Origin: Streptomyces mobaraensis
Lineage (GTDB): Bacteria; Actinomycetota; Actinomycetes; Streptomycetales; Streptomycetaceae
Direction of reading: 5' to 3'
DNA length: 64,000 bases
Assembly: GCF_020099395.1 (NCBI RefSeq)
Contig: NZ_CP083590.1
Location: forward strand, 3,782,001-3,846,000
Within the stretch, counting starts at the first letter, position 1; each line of letters starts with the position of its first letter. Made by a program: the position numbers and the translations under genes. Below the pieces are notes generated by a model. The model worked only from the letters and a program-made list of their open reading frames with translations. It was not told the DNA's origin and did not search any database. Shown here piece by piece: positions 26,890-35,634 of this stretch.

Positions 26890-27986
26890 CCACCGCGGTC
26901 GCCGCGACGGGCCGCAAGCCCGCGACGATGAGCCAGGCCCTCAACCGGGCCCTGCGCGACGCCATGGCCGACGACCCGGCGGTGCACGTCCTCGGCGAGG
27001 ACGTCGGCACCCTGGGCGGCGTCTTCCGGATCACCGACGGGCTGGCGAAGGAGTTCGGCGAGGACCGCTGCACCGACACGCCGCTGGCCGAGGCCGGCAT
27101 CCTGGGCACGGCCGTCGGCATGGCGATGTACGGGCTGCGCCCGGTGGTCGAGATGCAGTTCGACGCGTTCGCCTACCCGGCGCTGGAGCAGCTCATCAGC
27201 CACGTCTCCCGGATGCGCAACCGCACCCGCGGCGCCCTCCCCATGCCGATCACCGTCCGCGTCCCCTACGGGGGCGGCATCGGGGGCGTCGAGCACCACA
27301 GCGACTCGTCCGAGGCGCTGTACATGGCCACCCCCGGCCTGCACGTCGTCACGCCCGCCACCGTGGCCGACGCCTACGGGCTGCTGCGCGCGGCCATCGC
27401 CTCCGACGACCCGGTCGTCTTCCTGGAGCCCAAGCGGCTGTACTGGTCGAAGGCCGACTGGGAGCCGGGCCGGCCCGAGGAGGTGCCAGGGATCGGCACC
27501 GCCGTCGTCCGCCGGCGCGGCACCTCGGCGACGCTGATCACCTACGGGCCGTCCCTGCCCGTCTGCCTTGAGGCGGCCGAGGCCGCCACCGCGGAGGGCT
27601 GGGACCTGGAGGTCGTCGACCTGCGCTCGCTGGTCCCGCTCGACGAGGAGACCGTCTGCGCCTCCGTCCGGCGCACCGGACGGGCGGTCGTCGTACACGA
27701 GGCGACCGGGTTCGGCGGTCCCGGCGGGGAGCTGGCCGCCCGGATCACCGAACGCTGCTTCCACCACCTGGAGGCGCCGGTGCTGCGGGTGACCGGCTTC
27801 GACATCCCGTACCCGCCGCCGATGCTGGAGAAGCACCATCTGCCAGGCGTGGACCGGGTGCTGGACGCGGTGGCGCGGTTGCAGTGGGAGGCGGACTGGA
27901 CCTCTCCGGGGAGCGACTCCGGGGACTCCCGGGGGAGCGCCTCGGGGGCGCGTGGAGTCCCGGGTACGCAGGGGGGTGCGCGCTGA
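26886..27986 (+). CDS. bkdB: branched-chain 2-oxoacid dehydrogenase E1 beta (set 1)
   Basis: This 366-residue transketolase-type subunit has GEDVGTLGGVFRITDGL, DTPLAEAGILGTAVGMA, FDAFAYPALEQLISH and VVDLRSLVPLDEETV. It is coupled to E1 alpha (ATGA) and to E2 (TGATG). The last 30 residues are a Ser/Gly-rich tail (DSGDSRGSASGARG) not found in set 2, which ends at the normal family length of 326. The long frame to its left is a shadow of E1 alpha. Confidence 0.94.
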   Translation: MTTAVAATGRKPATMSQALNRALRDAMADDPAVHVLGEDVGTLGGVFRITDGLAKEFGEDRCTDTPLAEAGILGTAVGMAMYGLRPVVEMQFDAFAYPALEQLISHVSRMRNRTRGALPMPITVRVPYGGGIGGVEHHSDSSEALYMATPGLHVVTPATVADAYGLLRAAIASDDPVVFLEPKRLYWSKADWEPGRPEEVPGIGTAVVRRRGTSATLITYGPSLPVCLEAAEAATAEGWDLEVVDLRSLVPLDEETVCASVRRTGRAVVVHEATGFGGPGGELAARITERCFHHLEAPVLRVTGFDIPYPPPMLEKHHLPGVDRVLDAVARLQWEADWTSPGSDSGDSRGSASGARGVPGTQGGAR

Positions 27987-29320
27987 TGGCCGTCGTAAAG
28001 GAGTTCGCGCTGCCGGACCTCGGGGAAGGGCTCACCGAGGCGCAGGTGATCCGCTGGCTCGTGGACGTCGGTGACGTCGTCGCCGTGGACCAGCCGGTCG
28101 TGGAGGTGGAGACGGCCAAGGCGATGGTCGAGGTGCCGTGCCCCTACGGGGGTGTCGTCACGGCGCGCTTCGGGGAGGAGGGGGCGGAACTGCCCGTAGG
28201 GGCCGCCTTGTTGACGGTGGCGGTCGGCGAGCCGGCCGACGAGGTCGCGGGCGACGCGGGTGCGGGCGACGAGGGGTCGGGGAACGTCCTCGTCGGGTAC
28301 GGGACCCAGGCGCCGGCCGCCCGCCGGGCGCGGATCCGGCCGCCGGGCCGGCGCGCGCCGGAGCCGGTGGAGGCGGCGCCGGTGCACAGTGTGAAGGCGA
28401 ACAGCGCGATCGTGGACGGCGCCGCTGCCCCGGCGCCCGCGACCGTGGCCGTCATATCGCCGCTCGTCCGGCGGCTGGCCCGGGAGCGGGGAGTGGATCT
28501 CACGAGTCTGCGCGGCACCGGGCCCGAGGGGCTCATCCTGCGCGCGGACGTCGAACGCGCCACCGCACCGGCGCCCGCGTCAGTGTCCGCTCCGGCGCTC
28601 GCACCAACGCCCGCGCCGGAGCGCGCGGCCGGCGAGCGCGTCCCCCTGCGCGGACTGCGCGGGACCGTCGCCGAGAAGCTGAGCCGCAGCCGGCGCGAGA
28701 TCCCGGACGCCACCTGCTGGGTGGACGCCGACGCGACCGAACTGCTCGCCGCCCGCCGGGCCATGAACGACGGACCCGGCCGAACCAAGATCTCCCTGCT
28801 CGCCCTCCTGGCCCGCGTCTGCACGGCTGCGCTCGCCGAGTTCCCGGAGCTCAACGCGACGGTGGACACCGAGGCCCGGGAGATCGTCCGGCTGCCGGCC
28901 GTGCACCTGGGGTTCGCCGCCCAGACCGAACGCGGCCTGGTCGTCCCGGTCGTCAAGGACGCGCACACGCGCGGCGCGGCCTCCCTCCAGGAGGAGATCG
29001 CCCGCCTCACCGAGGCCGCCCGTGCGGGCCGGCTGAGCCCGGCGGAGCTGACCGGCGGCACGTTCACGCTCAACAACTACGGGGTCTTCGGCGTCGACGG
29101 CTCCACCCCGATCATCAACCACCCCGAGGCGGCCATGCTGGGCGTCGGCCGGATCGTCCCCAAACCCTGGGTGCACGACGGCGAACTGGCCGTACGCCAC
29201 GTGGTCCAGCTCTCCTTCACCTTCGACCACCGGGTGTGCGACGGGGGAACGGCCGGCGGATTCCTCCGGTACGTCGCCGACTGCGTGGAGCGGCCCGCCC
29301 TGCTCCTCCGCTCGCTCTGA
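27986..29320 (+). CDS. bkdC: dihydrolipoamide acyltransferase E2 (set 1)
   Basis: This 444-residue E2 has one lipoyl domain (about 1-80, lipoylated Lys in VEVETAKAMVEVP), Ala/Pro linkers, a peripheral-subunit-binding domain (ISPLVRRLARERGVDL) and the acyltransferase domain ending in FTFDHRVCDGGTAG with the catalytic His and Asp. It accepts the acyl group from E1 and transfers it to CoA. No E3 lies in the operon, so a shared lipoamide dehydrogenase must serve it. The stop codon lies in the first unit of a 15/16-bp tandem repeat. Confidence 0.94.
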   Translation: MAVVKEFALPDLGEGLTEAQVIRWLVDVGDVVAVDQPVVEVETAKAMVEVPCPYGGVVTARFGEEGAELPVGAALLTVAVGEPADEVAGDAGAGDEGSGNVLVGYGTQAPAARRARIRPPGRRAPEPVEAAPVHSVKANSAIVDGAAAPAPATVAVISPLVRRLARERGVDLTSLRGTGPEGLILRADVERATAPAPASVSAPALAPTPAPERAAGERVPLRGLRGTVAEKLSRSRREIPDATCWVDADATELLAARRAMNDGPGRTKISLLALLARVCTAALAEFPELNATVDTEAREIVRLPAVHLGFAAQTERGLVVPVVKDAHTRGAASLQEEIARLTEAARAGRLSPAELTGGTFTLNNYGVFGVDGSTPIINHPEAAMLGVGRIVPKPWVHDGELAVRHVVQLSFTFDHRVCDGGTAGGFLRYVADCVERPALLLRSL

Positions 29321-29390
29321 ATCCGGTCGCTCCGAGTCCGGTCGCCTCTGAGGGCGGTCGTCTCTGAGCCCGGTCGCTCTGAGGGCGGGG
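29314..29390 (+). repeat. 15/16-bp tandem repeat (five copies) including the E2 stop codon
   Basis: Units CGCTCTGAATCCGGT, CGCTCCGAGTCCGGT, CGCCTCTGAGGGCGGT, CGTCTCTGAGCCCGGT and CGCTCTGAGGGCGGG follow each other; the first holds the E2 stop. The last unit pairs with CGCCCTC at 29395-29401 as a possible weak hairpin. Confidence 0.9.
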
Positions 29391-29440
29391 CCGTCGCCCT
29401 CCGGCGCACGGCCGTCTCCCGGCGGGCGCATACTGCGGGG

Positions 29441-30313
29441 GTGACGGACACGGTTTTCGACGCGGTCGTACTCGCCGGAGGGGCCGCCCGGCGGCTGGGC
29501 GGGGCGGACAAACCCGGCCTGCGCGTCGGCGGGCGCGCCCTGCTCGACCGCGTGCTCGGCGCGTGCGCCGCCGCCCGTACCACCGTCGTCGTCGGACCGC
29601 GCCGGGCCACGGTCCGGCCGGTCACCTGGACCCGTGAACAGCCGCCCGGCGGCGGCCCGCTGGCCGCGCTGTCCGCCGGGCTGCGCCACACCTCGGCGGA
29701 GGTCGTCCTCGCCCTCTCGGCCGACCTGCCCTTCCTCGACGCCGCGACGGTACGGAACCTGCTGGAGGCGGCCGCGTCGGCCGGCACCGAAGGGGCGCTC
29801 CTCGCCGACGCCGGCGGGCGCGACCAGCCGCTCGTCGCCGCGTACCGCGCGGAACCGGTCCGCCGGGAACTGGCCCTGCTGGCGACCGAGCACGGGACCC
29901 TCACGGGACTTCCCGTACGGCTGCTCACCCAGGGGCTGTCCCTGCGCCGGCTGCCGCACCACGAAGCGTCGTTCGACTGCGACACCTGGGACGACATCGG
30001 CGCGGCCCGCGCCAGGATCAGGGACGATGGGACCGTGCTGGATGAATGGATCGCCGCGGTCAAGGCCGAACTCGGCATGGAACTCGACGTCGACAGAGCG
30101 CTCCTGCTCGACCTGGCCCGTGACGCCGCGCACGGCGTGGCCCGCCCCGCCGCCCCCCTGACCACCTTCCTCGTCGGCTACGCGGCCGCCCTGCGCGGCG
30201 GGGGCCCGGAAGCGGTCGCCCGGGCCGCCCGCGAGGCCGCCGCCCTGGCGGAACGGTGGGCGGCCGAACAGGACGACTCCCCGGCCGGCACCCCCGCGGG
30301 TCCCCCCTCATGA
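29441..30313 (+). CDS. MobA-like molybdenum cofactor guanylyltransferase with C-terminal DUF6457-like domain
   Basis: This 290-residue protein starts with a nucleotidyltransferase domain: VLAGGAARRLGGADKPGLRVGG (signature loop), PGGGPLAALSAGL, LSADLPFLD and DCDTWDDI near residue 180. A C-terminal helical domain of about 80 residues (LDEWIAAVKAELG to AALAERWA) resembles DUF6457. The nucleotidyltransferase would attach GMP (or CMP) to molybdopterin. A GTG start at 29441 lies 6 bases after CATACT, a weak leaderless-type box. The stop overlaps the moeA ATG, so the two cofactor steps are coupled. Confidence 0.85.
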   Translation: MTDTVFDAVVLAGGAARRLGGADKPGLRVGGRALLDRVLGACAAARTTVVVGPRRATVRPVTWTREQPPGGGPLAALSAGLRHTSAEVVLALSADLPFLDAATVRNLLEAAASAGTEGALLADAGGRDQPLVAAYRAEPVRRELALLATEHGTLTGLPVRLLTQGLSLRRLPHHEASFDCDTWDDIGAARARIRDDGTVLDEWIAAVKAELGMELDVDRALLLDLARDAAHGVARPAAPLTTFLVGYAAALRGGGPEAVARAAREAAALAERWAAEQDDSPAGTPAGPPS

Positions 30314-32835
30314 GGGGCCGGGACCGGGAGGCGGACGCGGCGGCGCTGGACCGCGCCACGGACGAGGCCCTGGCCCTGCTCTCCGGTGAACACGGCGGTC
30401 CGGAGCGGCAGGTGGCGCCGGTCGAGGGCGGGTACCTGCCCTTCGAGGAGCCGGAAGCGGGCGCGGGCGCCCCTGTCGGGGACGCGTTCGACGACGGTAC
30501 GAGCGGTGCCGCCCCCGGAGCCCGGGGAACGGCCGTGCCGGGGGCGCGTGATGCCCGCGTTCTTCCAGGGACCTCCGGGATCTCCGAGACTCCTGGGACT
30601 TTCGGGGCCCCTGGGGGACGGGCGGGGGCCGGTGAGGCGTTGGCGGACGTCTGGCGGTCGATCCGCGAGGTGGCCGGTGCCGACGAGCCGTTCCGCGCCC
30701 GGGGCGCCGTAGGGGTGGGGGCGTGTCCGGCCGGAAGCACCCCGTCCGGCCCGCCCGGCCGCGAGCCCGACGGTGGGCACCGCGGCGCCGAGGCCCTGAC
30801 GGACGTGTGGCGGTCGATCCGCGACATGACCGGTGGTACCGGCGGTACCGGTGAGGACGGCCCGCGCTCCGGGCCGGCGTCCGCGTCGGCGTCCGTGCCG
30901 GCGCGGAACGGCTCCGGTGGAGCCGGTGGACCGGAAACGGATACCGACGCGGGCGAGGGACTGACGGACATCTGGCGCTCCGTGCGCGACGCCGCCGCCT
31001 CCGGTGGCTCCCCACGCGCCGGGGGAGACGACGGGCCGGGACGCCGCCCGGAGGCCCCGGCGCACGCGGCGGCGTCCGCGCCCGGGAACGACGACGAGGA
31101 CCCGCGGCGACGCGGGCGGAGGCAGCGTGCCGGTGAGGCCGGTGCGGCCGGTGAGGCCGGCGACCACGAGGAGTTGACCGACGTCTGGCGGTCGGTCTGT
31201 GACGTGACCGTCGGCACGGATGACGGTGACGGCACCGGGACCGTCGGAGCAGAGCCTGCCCCTGCCGGGCCGGCCGGGCCCCGTCAGGGGCAGGGCGGAA
31301 CGCGTAAGTCCGCCAAGTCCTCTAAGCCGACGCGGACTTCGCCGTCGCTGGCACCCGCCGACGGCGCGGCCGCGACCGGGCACAGGGACGGAAACGGAAT
31401 CGGAATCGGAAACGGGAACGGAGCGGACACCGCGAACGGCAAGGGGAATGCGGCCGAAGACCGCCCCGCCGGTGCAGACGAGAAGGCCGACGGCGACGGG
31501 AAGGCGCGCGGCGACGCGAAGACCGGCGCAGACGCGAAGCCCGGCCCAGACGCCGACGCCGCCCGCAGGCCGACGGCCGCGAGCGAGCACGAACCCCGTC
31601 GGCACCCCGACCGCAGTCGCCCCACGACAACGGCCCCCCGCCGTCCCATGCCCTGGGCCACGGCCGGCGGTGTCGCGGCCGGGGCCGCCGAGCCCCTGCC
31701 CGCCCTCGCCGCCCCCTTGGCGGACGCGGTCGGCCGGACGCTCGCCGCGCCGCTCACCGCGCTGACGGACCTGCCGTCGTTCGACACCTCGGCGATGGAC
31801 GGCTGGGCGGTCGCGGGCCCGGGGCCGTGGCGCCTGCCGGAGGACGCGGACCAGGGCATCCTCGCGGGCCACACCGGCGACGAGGCGCTGCGCGACGGAC
31901 ACGCCGTGCCGATCGCGACGGGCGCCCGCATACCGGCCGGTGCCACGGCCGTGCTGCGCACCGAACACGGCCGGGCGAGCGGCGACGAACTGCACGCCAC
32001 CCGCCGGACCGCCCAGGGCCAGGACATCCGCCCGCGCGGCCAGGAGTGCCGCCGCGACGACGAACTCCTGCCTGCGGGCACGCTGATCACCCCGGCCGTC
32101 CTCGGCCTGGCCGCCGCCGCGGGCCACGACGAGCTGCCCGTGACCGCCCGGCCGCGCGTGCTGATCGTCGTCCTCGGGGACGAACTCGTCCACGAGGGGC
32201 TGCCGGAGGACGGCCGCATCAGGGATGCGCTCGGGCCGATGCTCGCCCCCTGGCTGCGTTCCCTGGGGGCCGAGGCGGTGGACACCGTGTGCCTGGGCGA
32301 CGACGCCGACGCGCTGCACGACGCGCTCGCCGCGACCGACGCCGACCTGGTGATCACCACCGGCGGTACGGCGTCCGGCCCGCGCGACCACCTGCACCCC
32401 ACCCTGCGCCGCCTCGACGCGGAAATGCTGGTCGACGGCGTCGCCGTCCGCCCCGGGCACCCCATGCTGCTCGCCCGCCTCACCCCCGAGCGGCACCTCG
32501 TCGGCCTGCCCGGCAACCCGCTGGCGGCGGTCGCGGGCCTGCTCACCCTCGCCGAGCCCTTGCTCCGCGGCCTCTCCGGCCGCGCCGCGCCGTCCCTGCG
32601 CCGCGCCGTGCTCACCGGACCCGTACCGAGCCACCCGTCCGACACCCGCCTGGTGCCGGTCGTGCTGCGCGGCGGCGACGGGGCGCGCCCGCTGCGCTTC
32701 CACGGCCCGGCGATGCTGCGCGGCCTGGCCGCGGCCGACGCCATCGCGGTGATCCCGCCGGGCGGGAACACGGCGCGGGGCCGGGTGGCCCTCCTGGACC
32801 TGCCGTGGACGACGACCGGCGGCGGCTTCGGCTGA
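30310..32835 (+). CDS. moeA: MoeA molybdopterin molybdotransferase with long repeat-bearing N-terminal extension
   Basis: This 841-residue protein is about twice the usual MoeA length. The MoeA part is about 430-841: DTSAMDGWAV, PIATGARIPAGATAVL, TTGGTASGPRDHL, RPGHPMLLARL and GLPGNPLAAVAGLL. It inserts molybdate into adenylated molybdopterin. Residues 1-430 are low-complexity (Gly, Ala, Pro, Asp, Glu) and predicted disordered. They hold four copies of a short motif, ALADVWRSIRE (W115), ALTDVWRSIRD (W167), GLTDIWRSVRD (W222) and ELTDVWRSVCD (W293), spaced 52-71 residues. A Gly/Asn-Ile run follows at about 358-378. The ATG at 30310 is fixed by the ATGA overlap with mobA. The motif repeats suggest a protein-docking tail; the partner is unknown. 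Confidence 0.9.
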   Translation: MRGRDREADAAALDRATDEALALLSGEHGGPERQVAPVEGGYLPFEEPEAGAGAPVGDAFDDGTSGAAPGARGTAVPGARDARVLPGTSGISETPGTFGAPGGRAGAGEALADVWRSIREVAGADEPFRARGAVGVGACPAGSTPSGPPGREPDGGHRGAEALTDVWRSIRDMTGGTGGTGEDGPRSGPASASASVPARNGSGGAGGPETDTDAGEGLTDIWRSVRDAAASGGSPRAGGDDGPGRRPEAPAHAAASAPGNDDEDPRRRGRRQRAGEAGAAGEAGDHEELTDVWRSVCDVTVGTDDGDGTGTVGAEPAPAGPAGPRQGQGGTRKSAKSSKPTRTSPSLAPADGAAATGHRDGNGIGIGNGNGADTANGKGNAAEDRPAGADEKADGDGKARGDAKTGADAKPGPDADAARRPTAASEHEPRRHPDRSRPTTTAPRRPMPWATAGGVAAGAAEPLPALAAPLADAVGRTLAAPLTALTDLPSFDTSAMDGWAVAGPGPWRLPEDADQGILAGHTGDEALRDGHAVPIATGARIPAGATAVLRTEHGRASGDELHATRRTAQGQDIRPRGQECRRDDELLPAGTLITPAVLGLAAAAGHDELPVTARPRVLIVVLGDELVHEGLPEDGRIRDALGPMLAPWLRSLGAEAVDTVCLGDDADALHDALAATDADLVITTGGTASGPRDHLHPTLRRLDAEMLVDGVAVRPGHPMLLARLTPERHLVGLPGNPLAAVAGLLTLAEPLLRGLSGRAAPSLRRAVLTGPVPSHPSDTRLVPVVLRGGDGARPLRFHGPAMLRGLAAADAIAVIPPGGNTARGRVALLDLPWTTTGGGFG

Positions 32836-32876
32836 CGGACGGGGGCGCGACGGCCGCTCCCCGCCGTCTGCCCGTC

Positions 32877-32918
32877 AGGTTCCGGTCATGACCGGCTAGG
32901 TTCCGGACATGACCGGCA
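32877..32918 (+). repeat. 21-bp tandem duplication of a leaderless promoter and start codon
   Basis: AGGTTCCGGTCATGACCGGCT (32877-32897) and its neighbour 32898-32918 differ at two positions. Copy 1 would read ATG ACC GGC TAG and stop; copy 2 opens the HAD-like gene. CCGGTCATGACCGG (32882-32895) is a perfect palindrome. Confidence 0.9.
32897..32902 (+). promoter_or_regulatory. -10 box of a leaderless promoter
   Basis: TAGGTT ends 6 bases before the ATG at 32909; the equivalent box in the upstream duplicate is CAGGTT, also 6 bases before an ATG. Confidence 0.55.
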
Positions 32919-33580
32919 CGATGGACGCCCGCCCGCCCCTGCTCTTCCTCGACGTCGACGGCCCCCTCATCCCCTTCGGCGCGACGAGCCGGCAACTTCC
33001 GGGCGGCTACCCGACGTACCGCAGCCCCTGGCTCGCCCCGGGGTCGCCGGGCGACGGGGGCAACCCCCTGATCGCCAGGGTCGACCCCGCCCTCGGACCC
33101 CGGCTCGCGGCCCTCCCCTGCGAACTGGTGTGGGCGACGACGTGGATGTCCGACGCCAACGACTGCCTCTGTCCGTGGCTCGGCCTGCCCCCACTTCCCG
33201 TTGTGGCCTGGCCCGACCCGATGGACGAGCCCGATGCGGCGGACGAGCCCGGCACACCGGGCGGGCCCGACGCACCGGACCGGTACGGCGCACCGGGCGG
33301 GCCCTGGCGGCGAGGCGGCGTCCACTGGAAGACCCGGGCCCTCGTCGCGTGGGCGGACGGGCGTCCGTTCGCCTGGGTCGACGACGAGATCGGCCCCGCC
33401 GACCGGGACTGGGTGCGCGCCCATCACCCGGCAGCGGCCCTTCTCCACCGGGTCGATCCCGTAAGGGGCCTCACCGACGGGGACTTCACCACCCTCGACG
33501 CGTGGCTGCGGAGTGCTCGCGGGGCGAAGCCTCGTTCACCGGAAAGCCCCGGCGGAGGCGCACCTACCACGGAGTCCTGA
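32909..33580 (+). CDS. HAD-like hypothetical protein
   Basis: This 223-residue protein has FLDVDGPLIPFG (motif I of the HAD superfamily), WATTWMSDAN (motif II-like Thr region) and FAWVDDEIGPADRDWV (acidic motif IV). A Pro/Asp-rich insert of about 30 residues (DPMDEPDAADEPGTPGG region) sits in the middle. It is a likely phosphatase or phosphatase relative; the substrate is unknown. It appears leaderless. The tail after residue 205 is low complexity. Confidence 0.7.
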   Translation: MTGTMDARPPLLFLDVDGPLIPFGATSRQLPGGYPTYRSPWLAPGSPGDGGNPLIARVDPALGPRLAALPCELVWATTWMSDANDCLCPWLGLPPLPVVAWPDPMDEPDAADEPGTPGGPDAPDRYGAPGGPWRRGGVHWKTRALVAWADGRPFAWVDDEIGPADRDWVRAHHPAAALLHRVDPVRGLTDGDFTTLDAWLRSARGAKPRSPESPGGGAPTTES

Positions 33581-33619
33581 CACTCGGTATCAGGTTTGCC
33601 GCAGTCCGTAGCCGGTGCA

Positions 33620-33625
33620 TAGCCT
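33620..33625 (+). promoter_or_regulatory. -10 box before the Uma2 gene
   Basis: TAGCCT lies 9 bases before an in-frame GTG (33635) and 39 before the ATG at 33665, so the transcript should begin near 33632. Confidence 0.4.
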
Positions 33626-33664
33626 GCTGCACACGTGACCGTCGGCGTGGGAGAAGGGGTAGCC

Positions 33665-34306
33665 ATGACCGCCATACACGACATGCTGTCGCTGGCCGGG
33701 GCACCATGGAGGCGAGGAGGCGATCACATGACCCCGGTCCCCGCCGCACGTCCCCTGCTCGGTGTCGAGGAGTTCGAGGAACTGGCCCGATCGGCGCCCG
33801 AGACCGTGCGCCTGGAGTTCATCAACGGAAGGATCGAGGTCAAGCCGGTGCCGGACGGGGACCACCGCGAGATCGTGATGTGGTTGCAGGACGTATGCCG
33901 GAACCGGCGACCGGACATGCGTCTCTACGCCGAGGCGAGCCTGAAGGTGGAGAACTACCGGAAAGGCCGGGCTATCGCCGATGCCGCCCTCGCGCCCCGG
34001 AAGCACTTCGCCGGGCACGGCGACTGGTCCGACCCCAAGGGTGTGCTGATGGTGGTCGAGGTGACCTCCGACGACGCGGACACCAACCGGCGCGACCGAA
34101 TGGAGAAGCCTGTCGGCTACGCGTCCGCGGGCATTCCCGTCTACCTCCTCGTCGACCGTGAGCGCCGCAGGGTGACCGTGTACTCGGACCCCGAGGACGG
34201 CACGTACCTGAGCTCGGTCTCCCGGCCGTACGGCGCGCCCGTCAGCCTCCCCGAACCGGTGGCCTTCATGCTGGACACCGAGGAGTTGAAGGACTTCGCC
34301 GACTGA
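33665..34306 (+). CDS. Uma2-family (DUF820) restriction-endonuclease-fold protein
   Basis: The protein is 213 residues from the ATG at 33665. The PD-(D/E)xK-like core shows LEFINGRIEVKP, the acidic residue in ADAALAPRKHF, and VLMVVEVTSDDADTNRRDRMEK, where the E and later K fit the active site. Uma2 proteins are very numerous in Streptomyces and cyanobacteria and their function is not settled. Three starts are possible: GTG 33635 (almost leaderless), ATG 33665 with GAGAAGGGG, and ATG 33728 with GAGGAGG. I prefer 33665 or 33728. No partner gene is apparent. Confidence 0.85.
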   Translation: MTAIHDMLSLAGAPWRRGGDHMTPVPAARPLLGVEEFEELARSAPETVRLEFINGRIEVKPVPDGDHREIVMWLQDVCRNRRPDMRLYAEASLKVENYRKGRAIADAALAPRKHFAGHGDWSDPKGVLMVVEVTSDDADTNRRDRMEKPVGYASAGIPVYLLVDRERRRVTVYSDPEDGTYLSSVSRPYGAPVSLPEPVAFMLDTEELKDFAD

Positions 34307-34317
34307 CCTTCCGCGCG

Positions 34318-35490
34318 CTACTCCGCCGCCCCCGACGCCTGCCGGATGGTGATCACGCGGTCGGTGAGGCGGAGGGGGGTCGCCTCGGGGTCGGTGAAGT
34401 TCAGGAGGCGGTGGCCGCGGACGACGGCGACGACGAGGTCGGCGCAGTCGCGGGGCGATCGGCCCGCCTCGGCCTTGGTGACCGGGCGTTCGGCGACGTC
34501 CAGGCCCGTTCCGTAGGTCAGCAGGTCCTCCAGTACCGTGCCGACGTACGGGCTGACCATCGACATGCCGAGCATGCGTCCCGCCGAACTGGAGCTCGTC
34601 ACCACCGTGTTCGCGCCGCTCTGCCGCAGCAGCGGCACGTTCTCGTCCTCGCGGACGGCGACGACGATCGTGGCCCGCTTGTTGAGCTGACGGGCCGTCA
34701 GGGTGACGAGGGCGGCGGTGTCGTCCCGTTCCGTGGTGATCACCACGTGGGAGGCGTTCTGGAGCTCGGCGCGGAGCAGGGTGTCGGAGCGGGTGCCGTC
34801 GCCGACGACCCCCACGATCCCGTCGCAGGCGGCGGCGTCCACGGCCTTCTTCTGCGGGTCGACGACGACGATCCGGTCCTTCGGGCGGCCCTGGCCGACC
34901 AGTGTCTCGATGGTGTGCCGGCCCTTGGTGCCGTAGCCGATGACGACGGTGTGGTCGCGCATCCGGGACCTCCAACGGTGTATGCGGACCTGGTGGCGCG
35001 TCCGCTCGGTCAGCACTTCCAGCGTGGTGCCGACCAGGATGATCAGGAACAGCACGCGCAGCGGGGTGACGACGAAGATGTTCGTCAGCCGGGCCGCGTC
35101 GCTCACCGGCGTGATGTCGCCGTAGCCGGTGGTCGAGAGGGTGACGGTCGCGTAGTACGCGGCGTCGACGAAGCCGACCGGGCCGTCCGCGTTGTCGTGG
35201 TAGCCGTCGCTGTCCAGCCACACCACGAGCGTCGTCACCACCAGCACCATCAGCGCCATCACCAGGCGCCGCAGCACCTGTTGCAGGGGTGCGGTCACCC
35301 GCTGGACGGGCAGCACGATGGAGCGGCCCGCCTCCGCGTCCTCGGCCTCGGCGCGGGTGCGGCGCCAGAGCGACTTGAGGAGCAGCCCGCCGCCCCGGTG
35401 GTGGTCCGGGACGGCCGGGGGCTCCGGGGAGTGGGCGTGGTTGCCGCCGGTCATCCGGTTCCGGGGCGCGGAGGACGAGGGGTTCGGCAC
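34318..35490 (-). CDS. two-TM potassium channel with TrkA-N/RCK domain
   Basis: This 390-residue protein has a cytoplasmic N-terminus, membrane segment 1 (LVMALMVLVVTTLVVWL), a pore loop with the K+ selectivity filter TLSTTGYGDITP, membrane segment 2 (VTPLRVLFLIILVGTTLEVL) and a C-terminal RCK/TrkA domain (HTVVIGYGTKGRHTIETL, VVVDPQKKAV). A second regulatory half follows. It would conduct K+ with gating by a nucleotide or ion bound to the RCK domain. GTG 35490 is the longest start; ATG 35454 is an alternative that removes 12 residues. Confidence 0.93.
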   Translation of the reverse strand: MPNPSSSAPRNRMTGGNHAHSPEPPAVPDHHRGGGLLLKSLWRRTRAEAEDAEAGRSIVLPVQRVTAPLQQVLRRLVMALMVLVVTTLVVWLDSDGYHDNADGPVGFVDAAYYATVTLSTTGYGDITPVSDAARLTNIFVVTPLRVLFLIILVGTTLEVLTERTRHQVRIHRWRSRMRDHTVVIGYGTKGRHTIETLVGQGRPKDRIVVVDPQKKAVDAAACDGIVGVVGDGTRSDTLLRAELQNASHVVITTERDDTAALVTLTARQLNKRATIVVAVREDENVPLLRQSGANTVVTSSSSAGRMLGMSMVSPYVGTVLEDLLTYGTGLDVAERPVTKAEAGRSPRDCADLVVAVVRGHRLLNFTDPEATPLRLTDRVITIRQASGAAE

Positions 35491-35529
35491 CCGCCCATGA
35501 TCCCTTATGCGGGCTCGGAGGGTCCGTAG

Positions 35530-35569
35530 CGGCCCCTACGGGTCTCGGACGGCCCCTACGGGTCTCGGG
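35530..35569. repeat. 20-bp tandem duplication in the divergent promoter region
   Basis: CGGCCCCTACGGGTCTCGGA (35530-35549) is followed by a near-copy at 35550-35569, between the K+ channel and quinone oxidoreductase starts. Confidence 0.9.
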
Positions 35570-35622
35570 GGCCGCGGCGTCGCTTCCCCTGCGGGTCCCT
35601 AGGGGGCTCGACGGGCGGGGAG

Positions 35623-35628
35623 TAGCCT
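35623..35628 (+). promoter_or_regulatory. -10 box of a leaderless promoter
   Basis: TAGCCT ends 6 bases before the ATG at 35635; no ribosome binding site is present. Confidence 0.6.
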
Positions 35629-35634
35629 CGCGCC

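Noticed and set aside
29381..29401. Terminator behind the first bkd operon
   Set aside because: GAGGGCG/CGCCCTC is only a 7-base stem inside repeat sequence, with no tail; too weak to call.
32888..32899. Three-codon ORF (ATG ACC GGC TAG) as a regulatory leader peptide
   Set aside because: It is fully explained as the first copy of the 21-bp duplication; no attenuator structure follows.
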